A stretch of DNA of 52,972 bases from Phoronis australis (GCA_002633005.1 NMRA01000062.1:209638-262609); one strand, 5' to 3'. Shown: positions 13,363-26,890, counted from the stretch's first letter. Notes: generated by a model from the letters alone, not told the origin. Numbers and translations: made by a program.

Positions 13363-13930
13363 TTCAGTTCTACGTCAACAGTTTAGCTTTGATACACACC
13401 GGAAGTAAGTCATACGTTAAAAATAAATTTAGTCATGGACCCGGCTTTTCATGCAACGCCGCTAATATTTAAGAACTTGTTCGCTTTTTATTTTCATTGA
13501 AATAATGGCCTACTTTTCCTATGAATAGAAAAATCTGCTAAAAATTTAAGGAACATAGCCGAGTCGCTATAGGCCTGGGTCCGGGAAATAAAGTAGCCTT
13601 GATATCGAATTAAGTCCGTGAAGTTTTAATTGGGCATTAGACAACACTGAAGATTACATAAATGAAGAAACAAAAGTCCACAAAATATTTGGTTGACCGT
13701 ATGTTCGTTCACGTGGCATTATTTGACCACGTGTTTATAATGCGATGTTCAATTTTGTATGCATTGTAGCATGATTTGCCTTTGTAGGCAAGCGATAACA
13801 GTTTTATAAGTTCTGGCGACATAGTGACATTTTTAAGAACATCTTACGAAAATTTTGGATCAATGTAATAAAAATAAACGTTCTTATGATTCGTTGTTCT
13901 TTGGTATTGTTACTTGCTAACACTTTTCTT

Positions 13931-14187
13931 CATGGGCGCACCCAGGGTTGGCTCAAACGAGCCCCCCAATTTGACGAATTGGGCAAAAAGGTCCGCCTCA
14001 GTGAAACAAAAAGTCCGAGTAAATGAGACTAAAGTCCACAAAATCCATGAGAAGACGGCGCGGATGCACAACTCATGGGCCTGAATCTAGTGGCCTCGTT
14101 TTTTTTTAGTCCTCGTTGATTTTTTTCAGTAAAAGGTCCGCATGTCGAAAAATTTGAGCCGCCCTTATTTTAGGCTGATTGCGCGCA
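13931..14187 (+). repeat. AGTCCG-type dispersed element, copy 1
   Basis: Starts at CATGGGCGCACCCAGGGTTG, then GAGCCCCCC, AAAAAGGTCCGCCTCAGTGA and AAAAAGTCCGAG, followed by TTTTTTTTAGTCCTC and AAAAGGTCCGCATG. The same order of blocks is found at 20768-21013 and in reverse at 52583-52340. Confidence 0.75.
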
Positions 14188-14406
14188 TATTACTAATGCG
14201 CCCAGTTCAGCAGTTATGTTTTTCGCAAGGTTGGCGCCAAAGTATAGTGTTATAAACTGTATTATTATAAACAATTGACGATTGAATTCAATTTGGAAAG
14301 TACCTAAGTGTAAATGTAACCCGTGCACACATTATGGCCATGACACATTTTCGCTGTTCAAGTCACAAATTTTTAATTGAAGTAGACGGACATTTAAATA
14401 TTGACC

Positions 14407-17400
14407 TCATTTCACATCTGCCATGTCTTTCATCTCCGAAGGGGTGACTTTGTTGCGCCATACCATGTGATCTACTAATGCCAAAATAAGGCAAATTGAC
14501 ACAACCACGCCACAGAAGCCGCCAGTTACGACCCAGAAGTTAACATCATCACCGTTGAGAAGAAAGCTCCACGCCATTGTTGCCGCGTTGACGTCTTTCC
14601 TGGCACAAATGTCCACTAGTTGCCGAAGTCTCTCGTACGTTTCCGGAGAAATTCGGATGGCTTCCTCCAAGAAACAAGCTTGGATATTTTGATCTACGCC
14701 CTGCCAAGAAAAATAATAAACCAGCGCAAACTGTCATAGTTTGATAAGATACTCAAAAAAAACAGTGTTTACAAGTTAACTGCAAATATGTTGTGACAAC
14801 ATTATTTCAAATAATTGGAATTTTTACAGAATGAACGAATGTTTTGCAAAACTTTCACTATCTTCTAAAAGCGGGGCGGAACAACTGATACAGGAATACC
14901 ACAAACTTTGACGATCATCAGGTAAAGAACTCGTGGTCTTCAAACACCGTATCATCTTTCGGTTTCCAGAACGTCTTTTGGTGCTCTATACTAGTAATGC
15001 AAACAATACTAAATGACTGAACCGCTAAATCCAGTAGCAGGACCGAAAACCCAAAACATGACTGTTAAATCCAAAATCCGGACCAACAAATTCTATGTCT
15101 TCTGTCTGCACAAGCAAATCCTATGGCCGCACCATGCGAACCCGATCGAATAGCCTGGATTACGATCTGTCGGCCGGCTGGCGCACCTGTGAGATGCCAC
15201 CATTGGAATACACCATAGCGAAAGTGCATAATTGTTTCCACAATTGTTTTCCAAGTTTTAAGTAATCGCCAAAAGTCCACCGTATCACCTTCAGCACTGA
15301 ACGTAACTTACGGTGACTAGGCAGTCAAATGCCAAAAGGTGGTTGGCTGCGCCCCACTACAGCACTGCTTGAATAAGTACAAAAATAAAAGCATAAGATA
15401 TGGAAGAAAACAAACAAACCTTTACTAGAATTCCGTGATTCACTGGAACATTCGACTTCCAAGCTACATCGTAATCCTCCGTTATAAATCTCCTATTCAC
15501 CTCTTCGCCATCATTCTTCGTGCTGGTTTGGAAGGCTGCAGCGTATTGGTCCAGTAGAATACCGTCTATAGATTCGTTGTTCAGAGCATTCGTCAAACAA
15601 GCCCTCGTGTCGCACACTGGGAGGAAACGGACAACAAGGTTTAAAAAGATAGGAAGCTTGTTGAACACACGAGCACAAGCATGGCACACACGAACACACT
15701 CACAAATGGTATATGACGTAGACCGGAGGGGTCATTAAGGTTTTCCAAACTACCATAAACTCGCGGGTTAACGTCCACGACCGGGTAATCGCCCACCCCC
15801 NAAAGGATACAATAAACATATATATACGAACTCTAATGCAATATCATAAGTCCAATTTGCGCTTTCTGGGCTTACTTCTTATTATACATTGTATGTTGTG
15901 TAATAAACATTAAAAAAGTTTAGAACTACAGATCCAGCCTCTGACATTCCCAGACATCCGGGACATCTTCTAATCACAATTGGCTACATATGACAACTTT
16001 TATGACAACTGTGACGCACAACAAATGATGATATCGATGATCATTAACGCGCTGTAGCTTATTTCTAAAACATGTCTGCGGTTACCCTTTAATCCCTCCC
16101 ATGTGGTCACTTTGAACGTTACCCACACTGCCAAACTAGTAGGACTCCTCAAGTCTGTTTTATCGAAAGTCGTACTTGGAATGCTACGGCTAAAACTGTA
16201 GCCAGTCACGTTCAAACACGCGCATTTTATGAGCGCAAAAACGTTGCAACTTGCGTTAAGTTGATAATTTTTTTCATATTCAAACCGCCCTCACGAGCCA
16301 CGTAAATAAACGGTGTGTAAATTAAAATCGAAGTTATCACCGTCTTAGCCAAGTTCCTTACTCAGATCATAGATTATAGACCTTGACAACTTGTTCTCAA
16401 GCAATAACAAACTGGCAGTTTTTTCGAATCCTGGAAATCCAATTTTACTAATGAGTAATTTGATAATACTTTCAAACGATAGTTGCGTAAATCAAAATTT
16501 TGCGTTTGTAATGGAAGGCGGGCTTAGAGCGGTTTTAAAATAACACTCAGTGATTTGCCCGGGTAGAGTTCAGTCACAATAGGACCTCGCTAAATTACGT
16601 GAGATAGTGCCGTGTATTTTAAAGATGTATTTGCATGCTCCTAACTATGCGAATGTACAACAAGAACTAAAACGCAATGGTATTTGAACATCATCTACGG
16701 TAAACAAAGCGCAGTGATATTCATTGACAACTTGTAAATGTGAAAACAAAAAATTCTGCAAATAGGTGACCTTTGCACTAATGACGTACTTTGGGGACTC
16801 ACATAGCCCGCATCATGCATTGCTATTCCTCAACACCACGTCACGATACTTACTGGACAAGGTTGAGTGATTTACAGCGGATCATTTTCTACGCAAAACT
16901 CGTTCTTAAAAACATTTAGCAAATTGTCAACGTACTTCATATTTACATCGTCGCTGTATGTTGTGTTTCTAGCGAAAATCCTAGCATTACTGAAGTCTAC
17001 CCAGGTGTCTCTTTGTTGAACGAATGTCGGAGCAAACTGGGAGGTGTTTTATCTCAAACGACAATCCGCCTGATACTTTTGAGATCGAAAAGTGTCGTGC
17101 CTGAGCACCTGTTTTCAATATTCTTATGCGACAGTATGTATATGTATATACGAAAATCGTATACAACAATCGAAATGCGTAAAAGCCTGCGCAGTATACC
17201 TATTTACACAGGAAGTTCTGTACTTACAAGTAATTGTTGCACCGTTTCCCAGTGCAGTCACGTAGTCGTATGTTCCAGCTATCACAGCGACCTAGGGATG
17301 AGATTTCAGCAAACTATAATTGCCGAGACAAGAACTTAGTAGCGAAGGTTAGTTAACCAAAGCTAGTTCAATGATTGACAGCGTTCACTATAATGAGCCT

Positions 17401-20400
17401 TACTTTCTGAAGGAATATTATTGGTGTTACGACTGAAAAATCTATTTTGGGGATTCTCAACGGATGGGATAGACTTCTTGAAGTTATTGGCTTTGACCAG
17501 AGCTATAAACCAATAAAATGTGCCTGTTTTTATTTTTGATTGTATTACAAATCTCCAATTCTCGGCGGTTGTCCGAGTCAGACATTCGCTAAAATCAAGG
17601 AGGGAGGGTTGTAAGGAGGGAGGGCGGCTCATTGAGCTAGGGAGTCCCACATCCCTCTCTCCCCTTCTTTCTGTCACTCACTCTGCCTCTAACTGTCCCC
17701 GCGAATCACCGTGAGTAGACAATTATTCATTCGACCTCAACCATTTACTGTTTAAAATGGTAGAAAATTTTCAACAGTTCTACTAGACGGCCCAATCCAA
17801 ATTTCCAACGCAGTTCAAGGCCTGTTGTGTCCTACCTTCTTAAATGTTATGCTATCCACGTGGTGTTTAGTCGAGGTCAGTGCTGCGGTGACCACGCTCA
17901 TAAATGTCCCCATCAGGCAGATTCCGAACAGGATCCACAAGATTCCGAACACCCGACCGAAGAACGAGGTGGGGGTCTTGTCACCGTACCTGGGTAAGCA
18001 ACACGAACGAAAGTCACGGAACCTGTCACAGGCCCAGCTTTCACTATTAAAAACGTCTATTTTTCATTTGAGCCAATAACTTATATAAAATTGGTCTCAA
18101 ATTGTTCTTTACTCTGGCCAGAAATGATTTTTTTGCTTGAAATAAGCTGAGTGGTCGTTGTTGCTTGAGGTCATGCTGAGCACATAAAATGACTCGCCGT
18201 GTCACGCCAATTTATTGAGCTGACGCAATAACGAAGGGTCACATGAACTCTACACAAGACCAGAAAACACGTAAAGTCCCAGGAAGGAGCAATTTTATGA
18301 CGGTAAGTGGTCCAAGTCAAAAATTATTTTTGACAGAAGGCGGGGCTTGTACCAGTTTTTGCCATACATTAGCATATCCAGGTGGTGTTCGGCAATAGCA
18401 AAGCGAATAAAATCCACCAGCTCAAGAGTTTATTTCAACAACTGGAAAAACATGGAGTTTTAACTTCATAAATTTCAAATGACTTGAATAATGATGCATA
18501 GTGCAAAATTTTATAAAATGAGGCTCACGTGAAATAGGAGTGTTTTTTATTTGTTTTTTTTTTTGCTTTTCCCGGGCGCAATAAGACCCCGCCTCTCTCA
18601 TTACATTACACGTTTGAAGCAGCATGTCTCCGTTTCTCTCATATCATATTATATCATATTACACAATTCAAGCACTAATACTACACCTCGCTCTTCGTAT
18701 TACACAATTCAAGCAATAAGACCCCGCATCTCTCATAGTATTACACAATTCAAGCTATCCTTTGTTTTTCGGTGGCTCGTCACAAAATAGCCTCCGAAGT
18801 AAATTCCTTAGACGCTTGGAAGAAATGTTATTAACATAATTAACACAGTTGCAATTTACAAATTAGCGGACACAAAGGAACTTGTATTTTCAGCCTTTAG
18901 TTTCGAGTTTTCATTTCCAATCAAAGCAAAAATCTGTTACACTGTTGTATTTTTATCACCCTTCGCTGTGAAAAGGATGTCTTCTTACCCAACAGTGGTC
19001 ATGGTAACGAACGCCCACCAGACGCCCTCGAAAAACCCGGTTTGAAAAGATCTTGAAAAATGCACGCTATTCACATTACGATCCTGCAAAAAGTCACAAC
19101 AAACCAATTCTTACTTAACAACGCCAGGCTTCAAAGAAAAATGAAGACGTAACAAAATATTTTTTTCTAAGCACGTTAGACTGCAAAATAATAACAGAAC
19201 AATTCTTAGAGAATGCGTCAGATTTCAAGTTGAGTCAAATACGTTTGGCCGTAAAACAAAGGCATAATAAAACAGTGCTTACTGACCACGCCAGGCCGAA
19301 AAATAAAGCCACATAACAAACTAATTCTTAATAAAATATAACTACTCTCGCAAATAAGCTTTTTTGTGTGAAAAGCGTTTGGTGTATAAAAATAGCGAAA
19401 TTTATTTTCTCGGAAACATAGTCACAAATAATCATCGTTAATTTTAGAACTGTGTGTATCCGAAAAACAAAGAACGAATAACTAGGGAATGTATCAGGAT
19501 TTATAGAATATTGGAGTCTAGTGTACATCTTTTCAAAACATGTTGGCAAAATAAAACAATTAAAATATTGCGAAAACGTTACATCATGAATTTGTAAAAG
19601 TCATGAAATTTATAGACAAACCATTCTTAAACATTTCTATGCGAATGACTTCTGTTTTCTTTCATTCTAAACGCTGAAATTGGTTTTGAACCAATTATGA
19701 TTCATTTATTACAAATTCAAGTTTCACAAAGCTGCAACCCACAGCTTTTCAAAAAAGATCATAGAGTCGATCCTCTTAACACAAAATGTCTTGAAGTTGC
19801 TTTAAACTTACGTTAGTCAAAGAAATGGACTTCCGGTTTAGACCGCTTGCAGTTAAATTCTTCATTTAGACGAAGAATAGTATCTGGGCTTTGAAACAAT
19901 TGTCATAGTTATATATTGCTTGTGATCATGCTTGGCACATAGAATAACCCGCCGTGGGCAAGCCAATGTGTTGACCCTGACCAGGTCTTAAGTCCAGGAC
20001 TGAGTCACAGTCCGAGGGTCTCAATTCGGGAGCCTCGACCCGAGGGTGCTAACCCGGGGATCACAAGCAATAATGAACTAAGTTTTGTCTACCAGTTATT
20101 TCGAGACCCAGAAATCAACGAGTTGAAACTACTGTGTTGACCGCAAGCAGTCTAAATCAAAAGCATTTTATGGAAGGCGGGTTTAGTACAGATGTACTCA
20201 CCAGGGCCCAAATAACAACACCAGCTAGGACACTGGCAGACATGATGATAACTAGCAGAGGCCACGCTCCCCACAGCACTCCCAAAATTTTCGATCCTCT
20301 CGCTCGTTTTATCACGTAGAAGGAACCTTAAAATATCCACCTCGTTCGAGTTTCATTGAAAAAATCATTTTGGTTAGTGAGAACTGCAAGAGAGAAAAAT

Positions 20401-22454
20401 TCTGTTGCAGTACCCACTAAACAACCAAACGTAGGAAGAAAGTTCCACAGACCGTTTTTTTGCGAAAAGAGGAAGATCTCGCAAGACATCGGAAAATCAC
20501 GCGAGTGAAAAGCAAGTGTTTTGCCAGTATGCTCTTCAGCTTAAAAGCCTAGACTAGCTCCTAGCAGAGACCACAAGGCTCCAATCTATTCTGACTTCCT
20601 TCCATGCATACCAAGCAAACTTTTTCTTCCTATCTACTATTTTACTCTGAAATCGACTCCCACAGGACGCCATCTCACCAGAAACAATAGAGATGTTCAC
20701 GAGTCCCATCTCGAACACCAACCTTATTCGGTAAAGAATACAACTTGTTTTATCCTGGCACTTTTTTCATGCGCGCACCCAGGGTGTCTCGGGGGGCTCG
20801 AACGAGCCCCCATTTGGCGAAGTGAGCAAAAAGGACCGCCTCAGAGAGACAAAAAGTCCGAAAAAATGAGGCATAAGTCCATTAAACATGCGCAAACGCG
20901 CAATCCACAGTGGTGCTCCCGTTTTTTTTTAGTCCTCCCGCTTTTTTGTTACCAAAAGGTCCACAAAGTCAGGAATTCGAGTCCCCCATATTGAAGGCTG
21001 GGTACACGCATGTTTTTGTTGTTATTTTCACAGTTATGCACAGTTCAGTTTACAATTAACATGCGCCAACATATAAGGATCGGTATTTCGATCGTTTGAT
21101 GAAAATGGAAGAAGAAGAGAATATTTGGAAAGTGAGCTTATAAAGGAGGTGCCGTGACAAGGCGGACATCAACGTGGCAATAAAACCACGAAATAATTAT
21201 CGTGCATAGGGGAACAATCTGTGCCCCGTGTTGGGAGGGCCAGCATTCATTGCTAAGTTTCTCGACGTCATTTTAAGGACGTGATTTGGCTTGGTCTTGC
21301 ACGATCTCTCTTTTCGCACAAGAAATCCGGTCTACAAAACGCTCCCCTGGCTTAACTGGCGAAGTAAACCAAGTGCAACTAAAACAAGTTTTAGAGCTTT
21401 TAACATCAGAGAAAAATCCAAGGTTACATCTCCAGTGTTGGCCTAACCGCCCAGATTGGACATATAGCCAAAAACGACATATAGCCAAAAACACTGGATT
21501 TAGAAACAGACGATTAATTGCAACTGAATTACGTCTCAAAGTGTTGGTCTGTGCCTTTCACAAATAAAAAATCTTTGCTGATAAGAATTTACGAATCTTT
21601 AGGGCTGAGAACTGAATTAAATAGGTTGGAATTCAAATTGAATAATGGTATCATTTGCTGCGCAAAAGCAATATTGACTGTAAGTCCATGAACGAACTTT
21701 GTATCGAACGTGCTACACCGTAGCGCTAAAATCTTACGTATGTTACGTACTTGTTACATTTTTGATCGAAGTTGACAATAAATAATTGCGGTTTAACTTT
21801 TGCTGGCTTTCTCTTTTGTCGAAATAATCTCAGATTTGCTGGAAAATTTCCTTAGGTTCGTCACTCACCTGACTCACGTACATTAACGAGATTTACGAAA
21901 TCTTGCTATTAAGTTTGTGACATATTCCTCCATTTGAACAATCAATGTTTTGACTCGTTTCATCAGTGCTACGGTTTGCTCTGCCTTTTGTTATGAAAAT
22001 TGCTATGGTAAGCGCAAAAATGATTAACATGTATGGTTTATGCACTTTTCTTAAAAGATAATTTCCTTGTAAAATCATTCTATTACCTACCGGGAGAGAG
22101 AGGACCTGGAACAAACGCATGGCTCGGGACGGGTCCTCTAAACTGATGATCGTGGACACTAAGACTATAGGGAAACATAAACGTGTCATTACTTGTACTC
22201 CGAGTCATGTCGAACATATTTTTCCATCGCTTGCGAAATCTCACGTGCGTCCTGTTCTTGCAGCACGTTGCCACTATATCTAGCACGAAGTTGTGGAGAA
22301 CGCTGTTGCAGTGGTTACTAACGGCGTACGGTGGAAACTCCCACCATGATGCTGTGTACTCCTCCGCGCAGTTGAGGGGTAGTTGACGATAGTTATGACC
22401 CAGCTCTTGGCCAGTCGACAGCCCGAAGAGTAAGGCAAGCACGGCAACGTACAT
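14407..22454 (-). CDS. paralogue A: glutamate-receptor-like channel with potassium filter
   Basis: Seven exons on the minus strand: 22454-22091, 20326-20202, 19083-18989, 17989-17836, 17291-17228, 15616-15420, 14700-14407. All introns are GT-AG, phases 1,0,2,0,1,0; product 430 residues. A signal peptide (MYVAVLALLFGLSTG) leads into lobe S1, with CAEEYTASWWEFPPYA, a CC pair, sequons NRT and NDT, RWKNMFDM and DTFMFPYSLSVHDHQ. M1 spans about 142-163. The pore loop GVWWAFVTMTTVGYGDKTP has the potassium filter at 192-198, followed by a second pore helix. S2 contains GTYDYV, IDGILLDQYAAAF and VAWKSNVPVNHGILV. M4 is at 388-413 after LLNGDDVNFW. This is the ionotropic glutamate receptor order without an amino-terminal domain. 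I infer a potassium-selective, ligand-gated surface channel; the ligand is unknown. Intron 6 uses the unusual donor GTTTGT, as in B. Confidence 0.88.
15283..15369. repeat. dispersed repeat in paralogue A intron 6, copy 1
   Basis: TATCACCTTCAGCACTGAAC and AATGCCAAAAGGTGGTTGGC, ending CTACAGCACTGC, recur at 35545-35642. It lies within 55 bases of exon 6. Probably a transposon fragment. Confidence 0.7.
15801..15801. other. single ambiguous base
   Basis: One n after a C run in intron 5 of paralogue A; it does not touch an exon. Confidence 0.95.
20768..21013 (+). repeat. AGTCCG-type dispersed element, copy 2
   Basis: Same block order as 13931-14187: GCGCACCCAGGGTGTC, GGCTCGAACGAGCCCC, CCGCCTCAGAGAGACAAAAA, TTTTTTTTAGTCCTCCCGC, AAAAGGTCCACAAAGTC. 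It lies in intron 1 of paralogue A. Confidence 0.75.
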
Positions 22455-23271
22455 TTGCTATTTTGCTTCCAAGCGTTATAGTTTACTTCTCTACAGCTGT
22501 AAATCCCAACCACGTTACACGACGATCCGATTTCTATCTGCTGTTCGTCGCCGTTCACGAGATTCCTACTGCTGCGATTTTCAGTTGTTTATAACAAGTG
22601 CTTGGTATGAAAGACGTTTACATACCTTTGATAATGGAACACACTCCGCTTTTCTAGCTTATAAAAGTAAAGTTTCCCGCTGATCAATGTGTGATACCTA
22701 ATCCAATCCCCATACCGCAAGCAAACGCGACGCACTTTTTCGTGTCATCAATTAATTGTGCACGTTCTATGCGCTAATTACCGGCTGTTTATTTTATTCG
22801 ATACTAAAACTTTTCTTAATTGGCCTCAGTAGAATTTTTACACGTTTCTTCATTTGATGCATTTTACACCGCCATTTTGGTTGATGTGAATTCATATCAC
22901 GCTGATGATCATCATTCTGAAACAAAACTACTTTGTATTATTTATCGTTATACAATAAGTTATCATCATAAATTATCTCGACTGATGATAAGTCTTGCAT
23001 GAAATATAATGCCAACCGTTCAGTTAAATATGAATTCTTATGAATAACTTATATCATATAATCATTTATATGAATAGGAATAATCAATATGAATTGATAT
23101 TAGAAAGATTGTAGTGAATTACGTTCGGCCAAAATTACCTGTTTACCAGTATGATTCTTTTGTTAATGAATCTTCCAGCAGCGCAAATGGGAATGTAAAC
23201 TGTAGGTGAATGTTTATAACAAAATGTGAGAGAAGCCAAAGAACTGGAGTTGGCTTCATAATACTGACTGC

Positions 23272-23606
23272 TTTAAAAGATACTGAATCCCCGTTCTGTC
23301 ACCTGCTACTGCATCATTGCCGTCAATATTCCAGGAATGAACTAAAAAACCATACTCCCTACGTCACAGATTGAACATTATGATCCTTGGTCAGTGGTCT
23401 TTTCTCACAGTTGCCGTGTAATTTGCTAAAAGCGTAGGTCACGCGTGCCCGTTTAGCAGACTTAGAAAGGAGTTTTAAAATTTTCCTGCACACTTTCGAG
23501 GGTTGTCGAGTGTTACGTAGCATTATTTTGTTTCATAGAACTGGATGGGAAAGTCGTTTTCAGAATCTTTTAATTGGCCAAAACCGGGTTTGGTATCCTT
23601 TTAAAA
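23272..23606. repeat. MITE with AAAAGGATAC-type ends, copy 2
   Basis: Begins TTTAAAAGATACTGAATCCC and ends GGTTTGGTATCCTTTTAAA. Internal blocks TTCTGTCACCTGCT and ACTGGATGGGAAAGTCG match copy 1 at 10599-10955 in the same orientation. Confidence 0.75.
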
Positions 23607-23677
23607 AACGCGATGAGCTCATGTTTTAACAGTGGGAACCGGACAAGAAGTGTATAACTACGGTAGCTCAAGGATGA

Positions 23678-23796
23678 CATCGTGCGTTTCTTTTTTAATT
23701 ATCTCAAGATCTCGATTAAGTCGGAATCTCGAGATCCCGAGATAATTATGTCGGGATCTCGATATCCTGAGATAAGTAAAATAGAAACGGGCGATG
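23678..23796. repeat. palindromic element rich in ATCTCGAGAT
   Basis: The outer arms CATCGTGCGTTTCT and AGAAACGGGCGATG are inverted. The inside is made of nested palindromes such as ATCTCGAGATCCCGAGATAA. It could fold into a long hairpin. Confidence 0.65.
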
Positions 23797-24028
23797 TAAT
23801 CTTCGGGTCATCGTTGCCCTAATTCGAGGTAAATCAAGTTTTTGTTTTGCATGACATGCGCACATTTCTCGTCAGCGCCAAAACACGTCCATCGCAAGTT
23901 GATTAGTGTTTGATGGAAAATATCTTTCAACAAATAAATGCAAAGTTCAGCTTTCCCAGTTAACCATGTTTATTATATTCCCAACGTGACAACAAGTTAT
24001 GTCACTAAAAGCTTTATTAGTCTACAGG

Positions 24029-24171
24029 GACCAGTTGCACAAAGTTATTCGCCGTATAGCAACAATGACGTCGCATTATCACGCGCCACGTTGTTATTGT
24101 TGAACAATGCACCTGACGTCATGCAACAATCAAACTTATCCAGCGGATAACTTTTGAAGCTTTATGCAACT
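24029..24171. repeat. short MITE with CAGTTGCAC-AAAG ends
   Basis: The left end ACCAGTTGCACAAAGTTAT is roughly inverted at the right as GCTTTATGCAACT. Inner blocks GCAACAATGACGTC and GACGTCATGCAACAAT are also inverted. Confidence 0.6.
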
Positions 24172-25897
24172 CAGCACTAATAGGAAAAAGTAACCATCAT
24201 TTTCCTAGGTCTAGAATGTTAAGTCCATGTCACACCAGACTCTTAGAACATCCGACTTCGTCTTAGCCTCTTGATGGCCGGTACCATGGCCGAACTGTCA
24301 ACTTTGGCTAAAAAATGCCTCGTGTGTTGCACTGTTCACGTGAGTCTTACTCAGATTGTACAACACTTGGTCGGTTTCCCATTGGCTTTTCCGGCGCTTT
24401 TGAGATCAAACTGAAAATTTATTTATGGCACAAGGCATTAGTGACTACCGCAGAGAATATGAAGGAGTCTGCGTTGAAATGTAGATGTCCAATAGGACCA
24501 GCTTCTCAAACACCTGGGCCTAGAAAAATTTGTAAATATGAGACACTATTCGTAAAACCATTCACTCTAATACCATTGTACAGGGTGTTTCAAAGTGGTG
24601 GTACACATTTTAAATAAAATAACCTGAAAAGAAATGATGTGTGTAAACGCTTCTTGCAGGCAGCAAAACCAAAGCGAGATGATTTCATTTAACAGGGATT
24701 TAAAATGATAAATACAGCAAATTAGTCCTCAAGCGCTGGAACCATCCATTTGAAGAACGCAATTTTCTTGCCAACCGCTACGTAAGTAAAAACTTCCACA
24801 CTTTGGATGTGCGCTAGCTGCGTTTAGTTGCATCATCTGTTTTTCGATCTGTTTTCATTTAAAACGTGTTCTATCATTTTGAGACCCCGTAGAAGTCGAG
24901 AAACAGCAATGATGCTATGTTACGAGTAATCTCTCGCATACACGTTAGCATATTGAAAGGGACCGAAATAAAACAACCTAAACTATGATAGTGATTGTTA
25001 AAATACAGTGTTGGAACTTGTCTAATCTTACGAGGCATTAAACATCGGTCCGCAGTCAAGTTTTTCCTACTTATAAAATAACTTGGGGACACTACCGCCA
25101 CAAAAATGGTTACTTTGTTACTACTATCGGAAATGAAAAATAACAGTTTGCTTGCACCAATTATGGCTAGACCCCGTATTATGAAAATAACCACGTACAC
25201 ACGTTGAATAAAAAGTCTTTAAAAGATACTCGTTCCTTTACATTCAACAATTCAGAACACGTGACGAGTTTCGTCAGTCGAAAGGTGTCATTAAAAATAA
25301 AAAATATCGTAAAATTCAGCCCAGTCTGTGTATACCCTTTCACTATTAATTTTTAAAAGCCTTTCTAAAATGGGCTGGGTTTCCGCGGAAACCTCATAAT
25401 ACATAAAGCGGCAGTTTAGTGAGTACCCATAATGCATTTGTCAGCTGTAATTCACCGTTTCAGGTTGTGGTGCACCACTAAAAATAAAAATTAAACTTAA
25501 TAAATCAAGTTTGAAAATATTTGTAATTGTGTTGAATGGTCATTATTTGGGCTTAAGTTTCGACTGAACTAACTTGGGTTAAAATCTGTTTTATAAAGTT
25601 TTAAACTGAAGTGGTGCGAAAAGACCATCTTGAAAATGTCTGGTGTCCCATTGCAAACCCGGATGCTGGAGGGAAATTTTGTAGAGATGGAAAGCTGCTG
25701 AGAATAGGTCTTGCATGTGGAGTGAAATCATCAGCACTCTAATCAAAGTCTCAGTCGAGAGGCATGGACTTCCAGCAGTAGATTTGTTTATCACATACGC
25801 AGTGACACTGTGCTTCGCGCTGCCCGTCCAGACATAGTCTGCTTAAAAACCTTTATTGTTTTAAGTTCTTTTCCTACATTTACTTTTCTCACGTACA

Positions 25898-25963
25898 TGT
25901 CGTGCATTGTCACTAAGTGTTCGCTTGTATTACAAGTGACTTTGCGTTCCATGTACTGGCGGC
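25898..25963. repeat. 66-base direct repeat, left copy
   Basis: Identical over 66 bases to 27011-27076 (starts TGTCGTGCATTGTCACTAAG, ends ATGTACTGGCGGC). The offset between the two is 1113 bases. Confidence 0.9.
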
Positions 25964-26027
25964 ATAGTGTGTCCTAAACTGCTGCTTTTCCAACTTATTG
26001 ATTTGTTTCCCGTTTGGGTGGTTGTAG

Positions 26028-26325
26028 ACAAACTGGTCGGGATGAGACAGAAAACATGAACCCTGAGGACATCTACGACTCGATACGCAAAGCCTCCGCG
26101 GATATCCAGAACTTGAGCTTCAACAGTAAATATGACCACCCACCGGAGGAGGGTAAGAAAGAGAGAGACAGCACGTCTCAGGACAGCGGGATACAGAGCT
26201 CCCTGCCAGACGTCAGGGTGGACAGTCCAGACGGCAGAGTGAAGCAGACGTACAACCCATCACAGTACCAGGATGAGGTGGGTGTGGCAGACAGGCCGGC
26301 AGGGGATTGGATGATGTTCGCATAA
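26028..26325 (+). CDS. orphan terminal coding exon, unknown protein
   Basis: A candidate acceptor (GTTGTAG) at 26021-26027 opens a frame in phase 2 that runs 98 codons to TAA at 26323. The peptide is hydrophilic and low in hydrophobics: MNPEDIYDSIRKASADIQNL, then SKYDHPPEEGKKERDS, SQDSGIQSSLPDVRVDS, and an end GDWMMFA. Base use is much richer in G and C than its surroundings, which supports real coding origin. I do not recognise the family. No upstream exon on this strand is visible in the preceding 3.5 kb. The exon sits between identical 66-base direct repeats, so it may be a copied fragment of a gene elsewhere, or the last exon of an unseen gene with a long intron. Confidence 0.5.
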
Positions 26326-26639
26326 TTTGTAAGAGCTGGAATTTTGATATAATCATGAAAAGTTGGAAGGTGATTGGCTATTCGAATCATTTAGAAGAGT
26401 TATTTTTAAGATGAAAAACTGGATGGGTGGCTGATTGGTTACATTATTTGGAAGATCTAGGAACACATTTACACTTTTGTGGCAGATTGCCAACTTTATC
26501 GTGCACATTTCAAAGTAATGTCTAAATTGTCTTGGGATACTTAAGCTGGAAGTTAACATTAACAAGTTGAGAAAACTGCACTCTTGCTTTGACTGAACAA
26601 AAAAGGGTTCGGACCATCTTCTACATGTTGTAAAATAGT

Positions 26640-26890
26640 GCCATTAGTGCAGGTGGTCTGATACGCGTCGCATCAGACGTGTGCAGGCCGCTCAGCCGAG
26701 CCCATTGCACCAAACACCTGAAACTTATTGATGTACACATAACACATATAGACAATACACAAATTAAGAGTTGAGGAGCTAGAGACCCGACTCAGGGGTC
26801 TAGCAGTGAGCTGAAGAGGGATTCAAACCTACGACCTTGTGAACATGAGCCAGACACTCAACCCACTAGGCCACACTGCCTCTTCTTGCT
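26640..26890 (-). repeat. tRNA-derived SINE
   Basis: Read on the minus strand, 26885 to 26800 carries a tRNA-like promoter. It has an A box TGGCCTAGTGGGTTGAG and a B box GGTCGTAGGTTTGAATCC about 30 bases later. The body then runs to a tail with CAGGTGTTTGGTGCAATGGG and CAGACCACCTGCAC near 26721-26647. The tail is also found alone at 9337-9415. Confidence 0.7.

Larger units (their letters stand above)
7324..14406. other. intergenic region without a supported gene
   Basis: Open frames here are short, lack splice-site support and show no recognisable domain. The region holds the repeats listed separately at 9337, 10151, 10599, 11704, 12776 and 13931, plus AT-rich unique sequence. Downstream exons or polyadenylation of DNAJC22 and of paralogue A may extend into its two ends. 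Confidence 0.6.
22455..26027. other. spacer upstream of paralogue A, no supported gene
   Basis: Contains the 5' flank of paralogue A, an AT-rich stretch around 22990-23110, three MITE-like elements (23272, 23678, 24029) and unique sequence. No splice-supported coding exon was found on either strand before the orphan exon at 26028. Confidence 0.55.

Noticed and set aside
14990-15100. Chain of GACCGAAAACCCAAA-like words resembling the foldback units
   Set aside because: Resemblance is loose and I could not find a pairing arm; not enough to call a second foldback element.
24315-24617. 100-codon plus frame
   Set aside because: No domain, no acceptor or donor in place, base use like the surroundings.
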